64,000 nucleotides of DNA from Echinicola rosea (GCF_005281475.1 NZ_CP040106.1:4306501-4370500); one strand, 5' to 3'. Positions 1 to 9,505 are shown, counted from the stretch's first letter. Numbers and translations are program-made. Notes: generated from the sequence alone by a model not told the origin.

Positions 1-48
1 TCAATTCATGACAATACGAACAATGATGAAGACCTCGAAGATTGGTAA
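1..48 (+). CDS. C-terminal end of an upstream gene (partial)
   Basis: Reading frame 1 is open from the window edge to a TAA at 46-48 and gives a short acidic, Asn/Asp/Glu-rich tail ending in DLEDW. Acidic C-termini of this kind are common, but fifteen residues do not allow a family call. It is reported only because the next gene starts well downstream and the frame is open to the edge. It could also be chance. Confidence 0.4.
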   Translation, partial: SIHDNTNNDEDLEDW

Positions 49-191
49 TAATGAATTCCGATGGATTTTGTCGCCATTATTTATAAATTGTTACAGAAAC
101 GATGCCTGTAAAAACGACATTTGTCAGGTTTGAATGATAATTTTACTGGATAAGGTTAAAATCTTTTCATACCATCCAAAACCAACGAAGC

Positions 192-1628
192 ATGAAATCA
201 TTTGTCATGGCATCGCTAATCTTGAGCTTTTTTTGTCTCAAGACATTTGGCCAAAGCAATCACTATTGGACCAGAAATTATGGGAGTGAATCCATGTTGC
301 TGAACGGCTCTGTCATTGGCGGTGTCACTGATCTGGGAGCGGTATATTACAATCCCGCCAGACTGGCCCTTACCGAAAACCCCGCCTTCATCATCAGTGC
401 TGATGTCTATGAGTTAAACTCTTATAAAATCGAGGATGCCATTGGCAACAGAAAAGACCTGACACAATCTTCCTTTGGAGGCGCCCCTTCCCTAGCTGCT
501 GGAACGGTGGACATGAAAGAAAACTCAAGATCAACTTTTGCCTACGCTATATTATTACGGTACAACAATGATTTTGGCTTTTCATATCGTGATGAAGTGA
601 CGAGAAATATACTGCCAAACGTCCCAGGAGATGAATTATTCGAAGGTGAACTAAACGTGACCAATAACCTAAAAGATCATTGGTTTGGCGGAAGCTGGGC
701 CTATACACTCAAAGATAATTTCAGTATTGGAGTTTCCTTATTTGGTTCTCGTGCAGAAGCCTCTAAGGGAAATGTGTTTGACATGACCGCATTGGATGCA
801 AATTCGGACATCAGCAAGTATGATTATAATCGTGGATATTCATTTCAGAGTTATGGCGTGCTGGCCAAGCTTGGTGCAGCCTATTCCACCGGAAAAATGG
901 ATTTGGGCATGACCATTACCACACCAAGGGCACATCTATTCGGATCAGGAACCTACAACTACAATTTGTACTTCGCCGCGCCGGATGAAAGTGGTATCGA
1001 AGACATTTATGCCAACAGCTACCAGAGTGACCTGGAAATTAACCTCAAGTCCCCCTTGTCCATTGGGCTTGGTGCCAGTTACCATATCGCAAAAAATAAG
1101 GTCATCCATTTCAGTGGGGAGTATTTTGGAAATGTGAAAAGTTATAGCATCCTGGAGGCTGCCCCCCATGAAATGCAAAGCAAGCCTGACTCAACAATCT
1201 ATTTCAATCTTACGGATAGTCGCAAGAGCATAGCCAATGCAGGCCTCGGCGTGGAATGGTTTCTGAGCGAAAAAGTAAGCTTTTATGGTGGATTCAGCAC
1301 CGACTTTAACGCCGCTGCAGAAAATACCGTGAGTTTTGTCACCCAAGAGCCCACGGCTACCAATATATCCTTTGATGCCAATTTTTACCATGTAGCAGGT
1401 GGGGTATTGCTGAAATTTAAAGGTGCAGAATTTACCCTTGGTGCTACCCATACCAGTGGCAAAACGGATTTTGATAAACCTATCAATTTCCCTACCGACA
1501 ATGACCCTTCAATAGTGGATATTGCGAATGACGGAAGGATGCTCTGGGACCGTTGGCAATTCATCGTTTCTGTCTCTGTCCCCTTCCTCAAGGACTATGT
1601 AGATAAGCTCGAGGACAAGATATTTTAA
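192..1628 (+). CDS. outer membrane beta-barrel protein, FadL/OmpP1-like
   Basis: The 478-residue protein begins with a hydrophobic signal peptide of about 20 residues ending at KTFGQ, followed by an N-terminal stretch with the Asn-Pro-Ala motif near residues 54-56 (YYNPARLAL) that is typical of FadL/OmpP1 and PorV-like barrels. The rest alternates polar and hydrophobic residues with many aromatic and Gly positions, as expected for antiparallel membrane strands (for example FGGSWAYTL, LGLGASYHI). It most likely sits in the outer membrane, either as a channel for hydrophobic compounds or as a barrel of unknown cargo. It stands alone on the plus strand ahead of the tRNA-Thr genes, so context does not narrow the role. 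Confidence 0.75.
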   Translation: MKSFVMASLILSFFCLKTFGQSNHYWTRNYGSESMLLNGSVIGGVTDLGAVYYNPARLALTENPAFIISADVYELNSYKIEDAIGNRKDLTQSSFGGAPSLAAGTVDMKENSRSTFAYAILLRYNNDFGFSYRDEVTRNILPNVPGDELFEGELNVTNNLKDHWFGGSWAYTLKDNFSIGVSLFGSRAEASKGNVFDMTALDANSDISKYDYNRGYSFQSYGVLAKLGAAYSTGKMDLGMTITTPRAHLFGSGTYNYNLYFAAPDESGIEDIYANSYQSDLEINLKSPLSIGLGASYHIAKNKVIHFSGEYFGNVKSYSILEAAPHEMQSKPDSTIYFNLTDSRKSIANAGLGVEWFLSEKVSFYGGFSTDFNAAAENTVSFVTQEPTATNISFDANFYHVAGGVLLKFKGAEFTLGATHTSGKTDFDKPINFPTDNDPSIVDIANDGRMLWDRWQFIVSVSVPFLKDYVDKLEDKIF

Positions 1629-1681
1629 ACCGCTAGTTCTTAACAGGATAAGAAACTTTCTTCATTTTTTTCTTAAGATCG

Positions 1682-1713
1682 TTTGGGTTGGTAATCCTAT
1701 CCATATATATTTG
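1682..1713 (+). promoter_or_regulatory. candidate distal promoter of the tRNA-Thr pair
   Basis: TTTG at 1682-1685 and an exact TATATTTG at 1706-1713 are separated by 20 bases. This matches the Bacteroidota primary-sigma consensus TTTG-N19-21-TAnnTTTG. It lies about 100 bases ahead of the first tRNA. Confidence 0.5.
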
Positions 1714-1744
1714 CACTCGCAATACGGGGAAAAGCCTCGCTATT

Positions 1745-1779
1745 TTTGACAAACATGGAGTAGTAAACCCATATTTTTG
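1745..1779 (+). promoter_or_regulatory. candidate proximal promoter of the tRNA-Thr pair
   Basis: TTTG at 1745-1748 is followed by TATTTTTG at 1772-1779, with a spacer of 23 bases, slightly long for the consensus. Transcription from here would start about 35 bases before the first tRNA. It may act together with the distal element. Confidence 0.4.
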
Positions 1780-1819
1780 TACATAAAAATTGGTTTTACA
1801 TATCCATTTAGAAAGAAAT

Positions 1820-1892
<73 letters not shown>

Positions 1893-1939
1893 CAAAAATT
1901 ATGGAAAAGCCATAATTTAATGATTTACAATTTTAAAAC

Positions 1940-2012
<73 letters not shown>

Positions 2013-2013
2013 C

Positions 2014-2045
2014 AAAGGCAACCAAAATTTGGTTGCCTTTTTTTT
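2014..2045 (+). terminator. Rho-independent terminator after tRNA-Thr
   Basis: A perfect 10-bp stem AAAGGCAACC/GGTTGCCTTT with loop AAAATTT is followed by a T run. It ends the tRNA-Thr transcript. Confidence 0.9.
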
Positions 2046-2098
2046 ATGGATTATACATTACCCCAATGGATTCTGGGGTCAAGATATATTTCTTTGGG

Positions 2099-2636
2099 CA
2101 ATAAGTTGCTGTGTTTATCGGACTAGTGATCAGCCACTAAGGCTCTAAGTCACTAAGCAATCATAAATCCCTTCAATTCCAGCTTATAGCATCCACTTGG
2201 TGTATTGGAGACTAAGTATCATTTTTATTTATTCGTGGTCTTGTCATTTAGTAAACTTCCAGTCCACGACTTTGCCGCTTGATGTGGTGAGAATCAAGCA
2301 ATTTATTGTGAGGAAATGAATTTTGACATGGTCTCATTGAGGAAAATTTAAGGCCGCTAAAACGATGGCCATCCTACATCCACACAAATGGGTTTTAGCA
2401 AGAGTTTGTGGGGAATAGGGAAAGAAATGTGGCTAAAACGGAAAACGTTGGATGGCCAATTTATCATGGCCTTCACCCAAGGTTATGAATGTGTCGCCCC
2501 CCTCTGGGCTAGCTTTCGAGTGTAAACTTTCAACGCAGTTCAAACATGCACTTGGTGCCTTCGGGACCTTTATGGCATTTTTTTAATGGTGGTTTTGCCA
2601 TTAAGAAAGCTGGCAGTCCGCAACTTTTCCGTTTGA
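2099..2636 (+). repeat. family A repeat, tandem copy 1 (about 538 bp, non-coding)
   Basis: This copy begins CAATAAGTTGCTGTG and ends CCGTTTGAT. The same sequence follows immediately at 2637 with scattered substitutions and small indels. It contains no open frame worth calling. Inside the unit, two segments near 2190-2285 and 2545-2636 also resemble each other: both hold CACTTGGTG, an ATTTTT stretch, a CAGTCC-AC core and a CGnTTGAT end, so the unit itself looks like an older duplication. The downstream strand bias and coding potential give no hint of function. Confidence 0.85.
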
Positions 2637-3173
2637 TCAATAAGTTGCTGTGTTTATCGAACTAGTGATCAGCCACTAAGGCTCTAAGTCACTACGCAAT
2701 CATAAATTCCTTCAATTCCAGCTTATAGCATCCACTTGGTCTATTGGAGACTAAGTATCATTTTTATTTATTCGTGGTCTTGTCATTTAGTAAACTTCCA
2801 GTCCACGACTTTGCCGCTTGATTGGGTGAGAATCAAGCAATTTTTTCTGAGGGAATGAATTTTGACATGGTCTCATTAAGGAAAATTTAAGGCCGCTAAA
2901 ACGATGGCCATCCTACATCCACACAAATGGGTTTTAGCAAGAGTTTGTGGGGAATAGGGAAAGAAATGGGCTAAAACGGTAAGCGTTGGATGGCCAATTT
3001 ACCATGGCCTTCACCCATGGTTATGAATGTGTTGCCCCCTCTGGGCTAGCCTTCGAGTGTAATCTTTCAACGCAGTTCAAACATGCACTTGGTGCCTTCG
3101 GGACCTTTATGGCATTTTTTTAACGGTGCTTTTGCCATTCAGAAAGCTGGCAGTCCACAACTATTCCGTTTGA
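2637..3173 (+). repeat. family A repeat, tandem copy 2
   Basis: This is the second tandem unit, offset 537-539 bases from the first. It differs at scattered positions and by small indels (for example AAATGTGGC in copy 1 against AAATGGGC here). The scatter of differences means the duplication is not recent. More diverged relatives lie at about 16845-17010 and 36490-36560 on the plus strand, and at about 51838-53045 on the minus strand. Confidence 0.85.
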
Positions 3174-3281
3174 CCCTATAAAATCAGGAACTCACGCGAA
3201 GGGGATTTGCAATCCGAATAAAAACTAATACCTACTCTCCTCCAAACATTTGCTTGAGTGCAGTATTCCGTTTAGCCAAAC

Positions 3282-3318
3282 AAAAAAAAAGAGGCTGATT
3301 TATACCAGCCTCTTTTTT
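3282..3318 (-). terminator. terminator of the DUF349 gene
   Basis: The stem GAGGCTG/CAGCCTC with an 8-base loop is flanked by A9 on the left and T6 on the right, so it can act in both directions. It lies 20 bases past the stop of the minus-strand gene. Confidence 0.85.
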
Positions 3319-3338
3319 ATCGTTTCAGAAAATATCTC

Positions 3339-5216
3339 TTAAAATTCTCTCAGAATAGATAATTTTTTCTTGAGCTTATCGATTTCTTCTTCCGCTTTTT
3401 CAATTTTCTCATCAAATTGATTTTTCAACTTATCTGCTGTCTTGGAAGAAGCAAAAAACTCAAGGTTATTTTTCCAAAGTGTAATATTGTTTTCGAGGTC
3501 AGAAATCTGCTTCCGGATACCATGTTCCTTTTTATTAAAGACTCGATCACTGTTGGGATCACCTTGAATCTTGTTGAGGTTTAGCCTGAACAGGAACTCT
3601 TCCCTGTTTTCACCATCTGTATCCAGTTTTTCGACACAAGTCTCCACTGCTTCATTGAATTTAGCGGCTATTTCCTTGATGTTTTTGCGCGGAACAAAAC
3701 CAATAGCATTATATTCTGCTACAAACTTCTCAAGATTTTCGACAGTAAATTCTTCACTCTCCGGCAGTGCCTTTATCTTTTCGCAGACAGCTTCCTTAAG
3801 CTCTAAATTTTTATCAAACTCTTTATTGATTTCTTTATTGGCCTCCCTCCTGTTGTCGAAAAACGTATCGCAAGCCGTCTTAAATCTTTTATAAAGATCA
3901 TCCCTGACTTTTTCAGGTGTTGGACCAAGCTTTTTCCAATCCTGTTGGAGCTTGATAAGGGCATTGGAGGTATTCTGCCAATCCGTGCTGTCTTTGAGGG
4001 ATTCTGCTACCTTTATGAGCTCCTCGGCTTTCTCTTTATTGATCCTTCTGATTTCATCAAGTTCTTTAAAGAAAAGGTTTTTATTATGGAAAAACTGCTT
4101 AAATGCGCCCCAAAAGCCTCTGTTTATCTCTCTTCCACATTCTCTTGGCACTGGACCAATGGCCTCCCACTCCTTTTGGATCGATAGAATTTCCTTGGTT
4201 TTTACATTCCATTCCTTAATACGATTGGCTTTGAAATCTTTAAAATCGTCAAGTTTATGGATCAGTTCCTCTTTCTTCGTTTGGTTTTCCTTGAATACTT
4301 CTTTCTGGCTTTCGTAATAGGCCTTTCTTTTTGCATAAATCGCATCTGAAGCAGCCTTAAACCGCTGCCATACCGTCTCCTGCTCTTCCCTCGGCACCGG
4401 ACCTATATGTTTAAACTCCTCATGGAGTTCATTTAAGGCCCTGATCGCTGTCCGTAAATCTCCCTCACTATCCAGGGCTTCGGCTTTTTCGCACAACTCC
4501 AGCTTACCTTCCAGGTTCTTTTTCCGATCGAGCTCTTTTAACTCGAAATAAATACTCCTATTGTCATAAAAGCGATCCATTAATGCATTATAGGATGCCC
4601 AAAGGTTCTTGTTTTGTGCTCCAGGAACTGGACCGATATCTTTCCATTCCTGTTGTATTTCCTTGATGGTACTGATGCTATGTGTGGTTTCTTCACCATC
4701 TACTAGCTCTCTAAGCCTTTCGAGAATCTGGTTCTTAGCGTAAAGGTTTTTCTCCTTCTCTTCCTCTTGTTCTTTTATTTTTGAGCTCCGGCGGTTTTTA
4801 AACTCCCCATATAGCGCAAAAAACATCTTATCATCTTCACTTTGCTTATAGAAAAAGTCATCCTCGGCACCACCATCCCTAACGAAATCCTTTAGCGCTT
4901 CTTCTTTCTCTTTATTAAAGTGATCCTCTTCAAAATGGGCTTTGATATCATTGGCTACATGATCATCCTTTATATATCTGCCTTTTTCTATCAACTCCTT
5001 AAGTGCTGATAACAGCTGTTTCTTACTGAAACTACCGTAATCTACATGATGCTCCTCCTCATGATGATCGTCTTGATCATGATGGTCCTCCTCATGTTGC
5101 TCCTCGGTTTCTTGACTCGATTCACTTTTCGGTTCACTCTGATTACCCAAATCGGTATTTTCTACCGGTTGTTGGGTCACCTTGTTTTCTTCTGATATTT
5201 CCTTATCGTTCTCCAT
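3339..5216 (-). CDS. DUF349 repeat protein
   Basis: The 625-residue, highly charged cytoplasmic protein carries five copies of the DUF349 signature at about 78-residue spacing: WKDIGPVP near 191, FKHIGPVP near 269, WEAIGPVP near 350, WKKLGPTP near 427 and YNAIGFVP near 502. The repeats alternate with long Lys/Glu-rich helices and the C-terminus is predicted coiled coil. Residues 40-58 form an unusual run of His, Asp and Glu that could bind metal. DUF349 proteins are widespread in Bacteroidota, but their molecular role is not firmly known; no enzyme residues can be proposed. The gene is separated from yqgE upstream by about 55 bases and may share its transcript. Confidence 0.9.
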   Translation of the reverse strand: MENDKEISEENKVTQQPVENTDLGNQSEPKSESSQETEEQHEEDHHDQDDHHEEEHHVDYGSFSKKQLLSALKELIEKGRYIKDDHVANDIKAHFEEDHFNKEKEEALKDFVRDGGAEDDFFYKQSEDDKMFFALYGEFKNRRSSKIKEQEEEKEKNLYAKNQILERLRELVDGEETTHSISTIKEIQQEWKDIGPVPGAQNKNLWASYNALMDRFYDNRSIYFELKELDRKKNLEGKLELCEKAEALDSEGDLRTAIRALNELHEEFKHIGPVPREEQETVWQRFKAASDAIYAKRKAYYESQKEVFKENQTKKEELIHKLDDFKDFKANRIKEWNVKTKEILSIQKEWEAIGPVPRECGREINRGFWGAFKQFFHNKNLFFKELDEIRRINKEKAEELIKVAESLKDSTDWQNTSNALIKLQQDWKKLGPTPEKVRDDLYKRFKTACDTFFDNRREANKEINKEFDKNLELKEAVCEKIKALPESEEFTVENLEKFVAEYNAIGFVPRKNIKEIAAKFNEAVETCVEKLDTDGENREEFLFRLNLNKIQGDPNSDRVFNKKEHGIRKQISDLENNITLWKNNLEFFASSKTADKLKNQFDEKIEKAEEEIDKLKKKLSILREF

Positions 5217-5271
5217 AATATCCTATGAGTACTTCTTTCCAAATATGCTATAAACAAAAGTAATAAATAAT

Positions 5272-5841
5272 TTAATTTAATCTTGGGTCAATAGGATAAT
5301 TTGCCAACACTTGGAAATCACCGCCCATATTCCTCAACGCCACCCGCCAAAGATCATCGGGTGCAGAACTGAATATAGCCTCTGCATCAATGTCTTCACA
5401 TATTATCCAAGTCTTTTCGGCCAACTCTTCCTCCAGCTGACCACTGGACCATCCGGAATACCCAATGAAAAACCGAAAATGGTCTAAGTTTATTTGACCA
5501 GCTTTATATTTCATTATAAACTCTTCAAAATTCCCTCCCCAATACAAATCTTTGGTCAACTCTACACTACCCTCAATCACTGCATCTCCCCAATAAATAA
5601 AGTGAAGAGTGTTTTGCTCCACGGGACCGCCCACAAACACATCCATGTCCAAAAACTCAAGGTCATCAAGTAAGTCCTTAATCCTCAGAATAGAAAGTTT
5701 GTTCAACACAAGACCAAAAGATCCATTTTCATTGCATTCACATAACAATACAACAGACCTCACAAAATTCTCATCTTGCAAAAATGGCTCTGATATGAGC
5801 AACTGTCCAGACTTGGGGTTTATGTGCTTTTTTTCCTCCAT
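5272..5841 (-). CDS. YqgE/AlgH family protein (UPF0301)
   Basis: The 189-residue protein has the family hallmarks: an N-terminal SGQLLISEPFL, an FGLVLNK segment, VFVGGPV in the middle, and YSGWSSGQLEEEL toward the C-terminus. The length matches the family norm of about 185-190. The fold is known structurally but the cellular role is not settled; AlgH was linked to alginate regulation in Pseudomonas, which cannot be carried over here. It is oriented with the DUF349 gene and divergent from pdxH. Confidence 0.92.
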   Translation of the reverse strand: MEEKKHINPKSGQLLISEPFLQDENFVRSVVLLCECNENGSFGLVLNKLSILRIKDLLDDLEFLDMDVFVGGPVEQNTLHFIYWGDAVIEGSVELTKDLYWGGNFEEFIMKYKAGQINLDHFRFFIGYSGWSSGQLEEELAEKTWIICEDIDAEAIFSSAPDDLWRVALRNMGGDFQVLANYPIDPRLN

Positions 5842-5937
5842 TAAAATTTTCTTGGTATCCGACTTTTAATATAGGTCAAAATTTCATAAATGCAATTAGT
5901 AATAGTACTTTTATGATTATAATATTCTTATTTTATT

Positions 5938-6573
5938 ATGGATTTAGCATCGATTAGAACCGAGTATTTACTTAAGTCTTTAGATGTCAATAAACTGGAG
6001 ACATCCCCGCTGGATCAATTTCAGCTATGGTTTGATGAAGCGATAAATGCAAAAGTAAACGAACCCAACGCCATGAATTTGGCTACGGTAAATGCTGAAA
6101 ACCGGCCAAGTGCCAGAGTGGTGCTGCTAAAGGGAATAGACACGGGCTTCGTTTTTTTTACGAACTATGCTAGCAATAAAGGACGTGAGTTGACCCAAAA
6201 CAATGGGGCTGCATTGACCTTCTTTTGGCCTGAGCTACAGCGTCAGATACGAATAGAAGGGCTTGTAGAAAGAATCAGTGAAACGATGTCGGACGAATAC
6301 TTCCTTTCTCGACCAAAAGGAAGCCAAATCGGAGCTTGGGCCTCTCCCCAAAGCCAACAGATTCCAGACCGGGATTTTTTAGCGTCGCAAGAAAAGAAAA
6401 TGCTGGAACGATTTGCTCATGAACCGCTAAGTCGGCCACCTCACTGGGGCGGTTATCGTGTGGTTCCTGATCGAGTGGAATTTTGGCAAGGAAGGCAATC
6501 CCGCCTCCATGACCGAATTGTCTATACCCTTGATAGCGCAGAAAACTGGGTAAAAAACAGATTGGCACCCTAA
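5938..6573 (+). CDS. pdxH: pyridoxamine/pyridoxine 5'-phosphate oxidase
   Basis: PdxH oxidises pyridoxamine or pyridoxine phosphate to pyridoxal 5'-phosphate using FMN and oxygen. The 211 residues match the usual length and show the family signatures: MNLATVN and RPSARVVLLKG in the FMN-binding split barrel, FFTNYASNKGREL, FWPELQRQIRIEG, and the C-terminal PPHWGGYRV followed by WQGRQSRLHDR and a terminal RLAP. The ATG at 5938 gives the standard N-terminus IRTEY found in homologues. It is a single gene, convergent with bshB1, with a mobile repeat right behind its stop. Confidence 0.96.
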   Translation: MDLASIRTEYLLKSLDVNKLETSPLDQFQLWFDEAINAKVNEPNAMNLATVNAENRPSARVVLLKGIDTGFVFFTNYASNKGRELTQNNGAALTFFWPELQRQIRIEGLVERISETMSDEYFLSRPKGSQIGAWASPQSQQIPDRDFLASQEKKMLERFAHEPLSRPPHWGGYRVVPDRVEFWQGRQSRLHDRIVYTLDSAENWVKNRLAP

Positions 6574-6574
6574 G

Positions 6575-6685
6575 AACCTCAATTCGATTATAAAATCGTC
6601 ACTGCGAGGCTTAGAGGGAGATTTGAGGGTTGGAAAAGGGTTCGCTATGACGCTTTTAATACTAAAATTAAGTCGAGCTCAGGTT
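6575..6685 (+). repeat. family B MITE-like repeat, short form (B1)
   Basis: This 111-bp element starts AACCTCAATTCGA and ends TCGAGCTCAGGTT, which are imperfect terminal inverted repeats. It is flanked on both sides by AAG. Inside, CGTCACTGCGA and TCGCTATGACG form a second inverted pair. It fills the space between the convergent pdxH and bshB1 genes. Confidence 0.8.
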
Positions 6686-6742
6686 AAGAGATTGTCCTCT
6701 CCTCTTGAATGCCAATCTAATGGTTTTTAAACCAACTTACGT

Positions 6743-7459
6743 TTATTTCAAGTCGAACAGGTTCTTGACCCCGATCGTTTTTTCTACGGTAAACCCTTCA
6801 CCATATTTCACATTGATCATGTGGCCAAATTCCCGTGCGCGGGCTTCCACAAAATCAAAGTACTCTCTACTACTGATGAAGCTTTCTGGCTCGTCACTGT
6901 TGGGATCATAGAACTGTGATTTAAACGCCTTGATGCTCGCCAGCTTGTCTTCCCAGAAATCGGTAATATCTACTACAAAATCAGGCTTGATATAATTATT
7001 TTGAATGTAATGGTAAACATACTGTGGCCGCCAAGGCTCTTGGTTTTTACCATCAAGGGATGTTTCTACTTTTCGCAAGCCGCTGATAAAGCAGGCCTTG
7101 GAAGTCAATGCTCCTCCTTTACCATGATCAGGGTGACGATCGCTGATGGCATTGGCAAGTACAATGTCTGGCTGATATTTTCGGATCACCTTTACCACTT
7201 CCAAATGATGGGCTTCATCATCTTTGAAAAAGGCATCCCTAAAGCCGAGGTTTTCCCTAGCTGACAACTGTAATAACTCAGCGGCCTTGGTGGATTCTTC
7301 CAATCTGATTTCGGGTGTTCCTCGGGTTCCCATTTCTCCTTGGGTAAAATCCAAAACACCTACTTTATACCCGGCTTTGATATGGGCCGCAATGGTTCCT
7401 GAACAAGACAACTCTGCGTCATCTGGGTGAGCTGCTATCGCCAGTATATCTAATTTCAT
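6743..7459 (-). CDS. bshB1: bacillithiol biosynthesis deacetylase BshB1
   Basis: BshB1 is a zinc-dependent LmbE/PIG-L deacetylase that removes acetate from GlcNAc-malate, the second step of bacillithiol synthesis. The 238-residue protein starts with the zinc motif AAHPDDAELSCSG (residues 9-21) and carries the second metal site HPDHG near residue 110. The segments TQGEMGTRGTPEIR and ENLGFRD are characteristic of the BshB1 branch. The fit of length and motifs is close. The other bsh genes are not in the window. The start lies about 60 bases after the peptidase gene on the same strand, so co-transcription is possible. Confidence 0.94.
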   Translation of the reverse strand: MKLDILAIAAHPDDAELSCSGTIAAHIKAGYKVGVLDFTQGEMGTRGTPEIRLEESTKAAELLQLSARENLGFRDAFFKDDEAHHLEVVKVIRKYQPDIVLANAISDRHPDHGKGGALTSKACFISGLRKVETSLDGKNQEPWRPQYVYHYIQNNYIKPDFVVDITDFWEDKLASIKAFKSQFYDPNSDEPESFISSREYFDFVEARAREFGHMINVKYGEGFTVEKTIGVKNLFDLK

Positions 7460-7522
7460 GCTTAATTTATAAGGTTTATCACTTGAAAACTGTATTGAAA
7501 CACCAAAACCTATCCAAAAAGT

Positions 7523-8554
7523 TTACCTGATCCGCAATCTTTGTCCCACACGGAGTATAGACTTGGAAGAAATATTGTTTAACCGCGTAATACTCCGCAC
7601 CGATGTCCGATAGCGATTGGCAATCACACTTAGGTTTTCACCACTCCTTACCCGGTGGTAAACAGCTTGTCGCATTTTAATAATGTGTTCAAAACTATTC
7701 GATGTCACGGTATAGACGGAGTTTTTAAGTCTTCCCACAGAAAAATCAAATAACTCGGTAGGATTGATGGACAAACCTTGATAACGCACCTCAAAGTGAA
7801 GGTGGGGTCCCGTACTCCTTCCCGTACTTCCACCATATGCAATCACCTCACCTGCCTTTACTTCTTGCCCTATTTCCACATTGTATTTGGACAAATGACC
7901 ATATAGTGTCTCCAAGCCATTCTTATGCCGCACCACCACGTAATAGCCATAGCCATAGCGATCGTATGAACGCATCCTCACAATACCGTCAAACACACTG
8001 TAAACAGGATCTCCCCTGTTCAGGTCCAGGTCTGTGCCGTGATGCCAGCGATACCTTCTAAAACCAAATTCAGAATTGATCTTCGTCTCTTTTAACGGAC
8101 TGCTCCAATTGGTGCCGTGAAATGGATCAAAAAGCTTGATCAACACCGTATCCTTGAATCCCTTCGGATCAAATCCATAACTGTCTATTCGCTGGCTGTC
8201 CCAAGAAGAATAGTATTCGTAGGCTGTGATCCAAATACTGTCGATCTGTATTTTTTCCGATACTTGGGCGAGTTGGTGCGTCGGCGCCCATATCAAGGTA
8301 AGCGTATCTTCACTCACAGCCGATAGCCTTCGGCGAAGGTCCACTCGGTCTTGGTATATCAGGGAATCTGTCCCCTTACGTAAATTATAGAGGTATTCCT
8401 CTACATCAAAAGTCTGTAAATTACGGGCATCTGGCACCTTGACTGGAGGTGTCTTGTCCTTTTTGATGATTTTGGGGAAAATCTGTGCGCAAGCTTCTGA
8501 GAAGCCCACGCACAGGTTTAATGTCACTATTAAAATGATTATTCTGATGCCCAT
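7523..8554 (-). CDS. M23 family peptidase with C-terminal LysM
   Basis: This is a secreted peptidoglycan endopeptidase of the LytM/M23 type. The 343-residue protein has an N-terminal signal peptide ending near SEACAQ, a middle region of unknown fold, and an M23 domain around residues 155-270 with the zinc ligands visible in HHGTDLDL and in the GPHLHFEV motif. The C-terminal 45 residues form a LysM module (YHRVRSGENLSVIANRY). Family members cut cross-links in the cell wall. The gene begins six bases after trxB and is probably co-transcribed with it, though no functional link is obvious. Confidence 0.93.
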   Translation of the reverse strand: MGIRIIILIVTLNLCVGFSEACAQIFPKIIKKDKTPPVKVPDARNLQTFDVEEYLYNLRKGTDSLIYQDRVDLRRRLSAVSEDTLTLIWAPTHQLAQVSEKIQIDSIWITAYEYYSSWDSQRIDSYGFDPKGFKDTVLIKLFDPFHGTNWSSPLKETKINSEFGFRRYRWHHGTDLDLNRGDPVYSVFDGIVRMRSYDRYGYGYYVVVRHKNGLETLYGHLSKYNVEIGQEVKAGEVIAYGGSTGRSTGPHLHFEVRYQGLSINPTELFDFSVGRLKNSVYTVTSNSFEHIIKMRQAVYHRVRSGENLSVIANRYRTSVRSITRLNNISSKSILRVGQRLRIR

Positions 8555-8560
8555 TATGCT

Positions 8561-9505
8561 CTATGCCAACTCTTTTTCTGCGAGAAAACGCTCCGCATCC
8601 AGTGCTGACATGCATCCTGTACCTGCAGCGGTTACGGCTTGTCGATAAACATGATCTTGGGCATCTCCACAGGCAAAAACGCCTTCTATATTTGTTTTGG
8701 TACTACCAGGCAAAGTATTGATATACCCGGCTTCATTCATATCCAAGTAATCCTTGAAAATATCGGTATTCGGTTTATGGCCGATGGCCACAAAAAAACC
8801 TGTCACATCCAATTCTTGCTCTTCACCAGTTTGGTTATTCTTTACGCGAACTCCCGTCACTTCTTCTTCTCCCAAAATTTCCTCTGTTTCGGTATTCCAA
8901 AGGATTTCAATTTTCGGATTGGAGGTTACCCGCTTCTGCATTATTTGTGAAGCCCTCATTTCATCCCTACGAACGAGCATGTAAACTTTTTCACAAATAT
9001 TGGCCAAATAAGAAGCCTCTTCACAGGCGGTATCTCCTGCACCGACAATGGCCACCTTTTGGTTACGGAAGAAAAAACCGTCGCAAACAGCACAAGCAGA
9101 TACTCCCTTGCCGTTCAGCTTGGTTTCACTTTCAAGTCCCAGCCATTTAGCCGACGCACCGGTAGATATGATCACTGTATCCGCCAAAATCTCATCTTTA
9201 TCGTCCACAATTACTTTATGAGGACGCGTGGAAAAGTCCACTGCAGTCACCAAGCCGTAACGTACATCAGTGCCGAATCGCTCAGCTTGCTTTTTGAAAT
9301 CTTCCATCATCTGAGGGCCCATTACACCATCTGGATAACCTGGGTAATTTTCCACGTCATTAGTGATGGTCAGCTGGCCACCTGGCTGGCCACCTGTGTA
9401 AAGTACTGGGCTCAGCCCAGCTCTAGAGGCGTATATGGCTGCTGTATATCCAGCAGGACCAGATCCTACAATTAGAACTTTGATTTTTTCTGCTTCTTTA
9501 TTCAT
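8561..9505 (-). CDS. trxB: thioredoxin-disulfide reductase
   Basis: This FAD enzyme passes electrons from NADPH to thioredoxin. The 314-residue protein shows the N-terminal FAD dinucleotide fold GSGPAGYTAAIYAS, the redox-active CAVCDG pair, the NADPH fold GAGDTACEEA, and the C-terminal FAD motif GVFACGDAQDHVYRQA. Length and all key residues match the low-molecular-weight TrxB class. It heads a small minus-strand unit with the M23 peptidase and possibly bshB1. Confidence 0.96.
   Translation of the reverse strand: MNKEAEKIKVLIVGSGPAGYTAAIYASRAGLSPVLYTGGQPGGQLTITNDVENYPGYPDGVMGPQMMEDFKKQAERFGTDVRYGLVTAVDFSTRPHKVIVDDKDEILADTVIISTGASAKWLGLESETKLNGKGVSACAVCDGFFFRNQKVAIVGAGDTACEEASYLANICEKVYMLVRRDEMRASQIMQKRVTSNPKIEILWNTETEEILGEEEVTGVRVKNNQTGEEQELDVTGFFVAIGHKPNTDIFKDYLDMNEAGYINTLPGSTKTNIEGVFACGDAQDHVYRQAVTAAGTGCMSALDAERFLAEKELA

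Noticed and set aside
3268..3281. ATTCCGTTTAGCC as another end of the 938-bp element family
   Set aside because: Only CCGTTTAG is shared with the 16-base end and no partner end or duplication is nearby.
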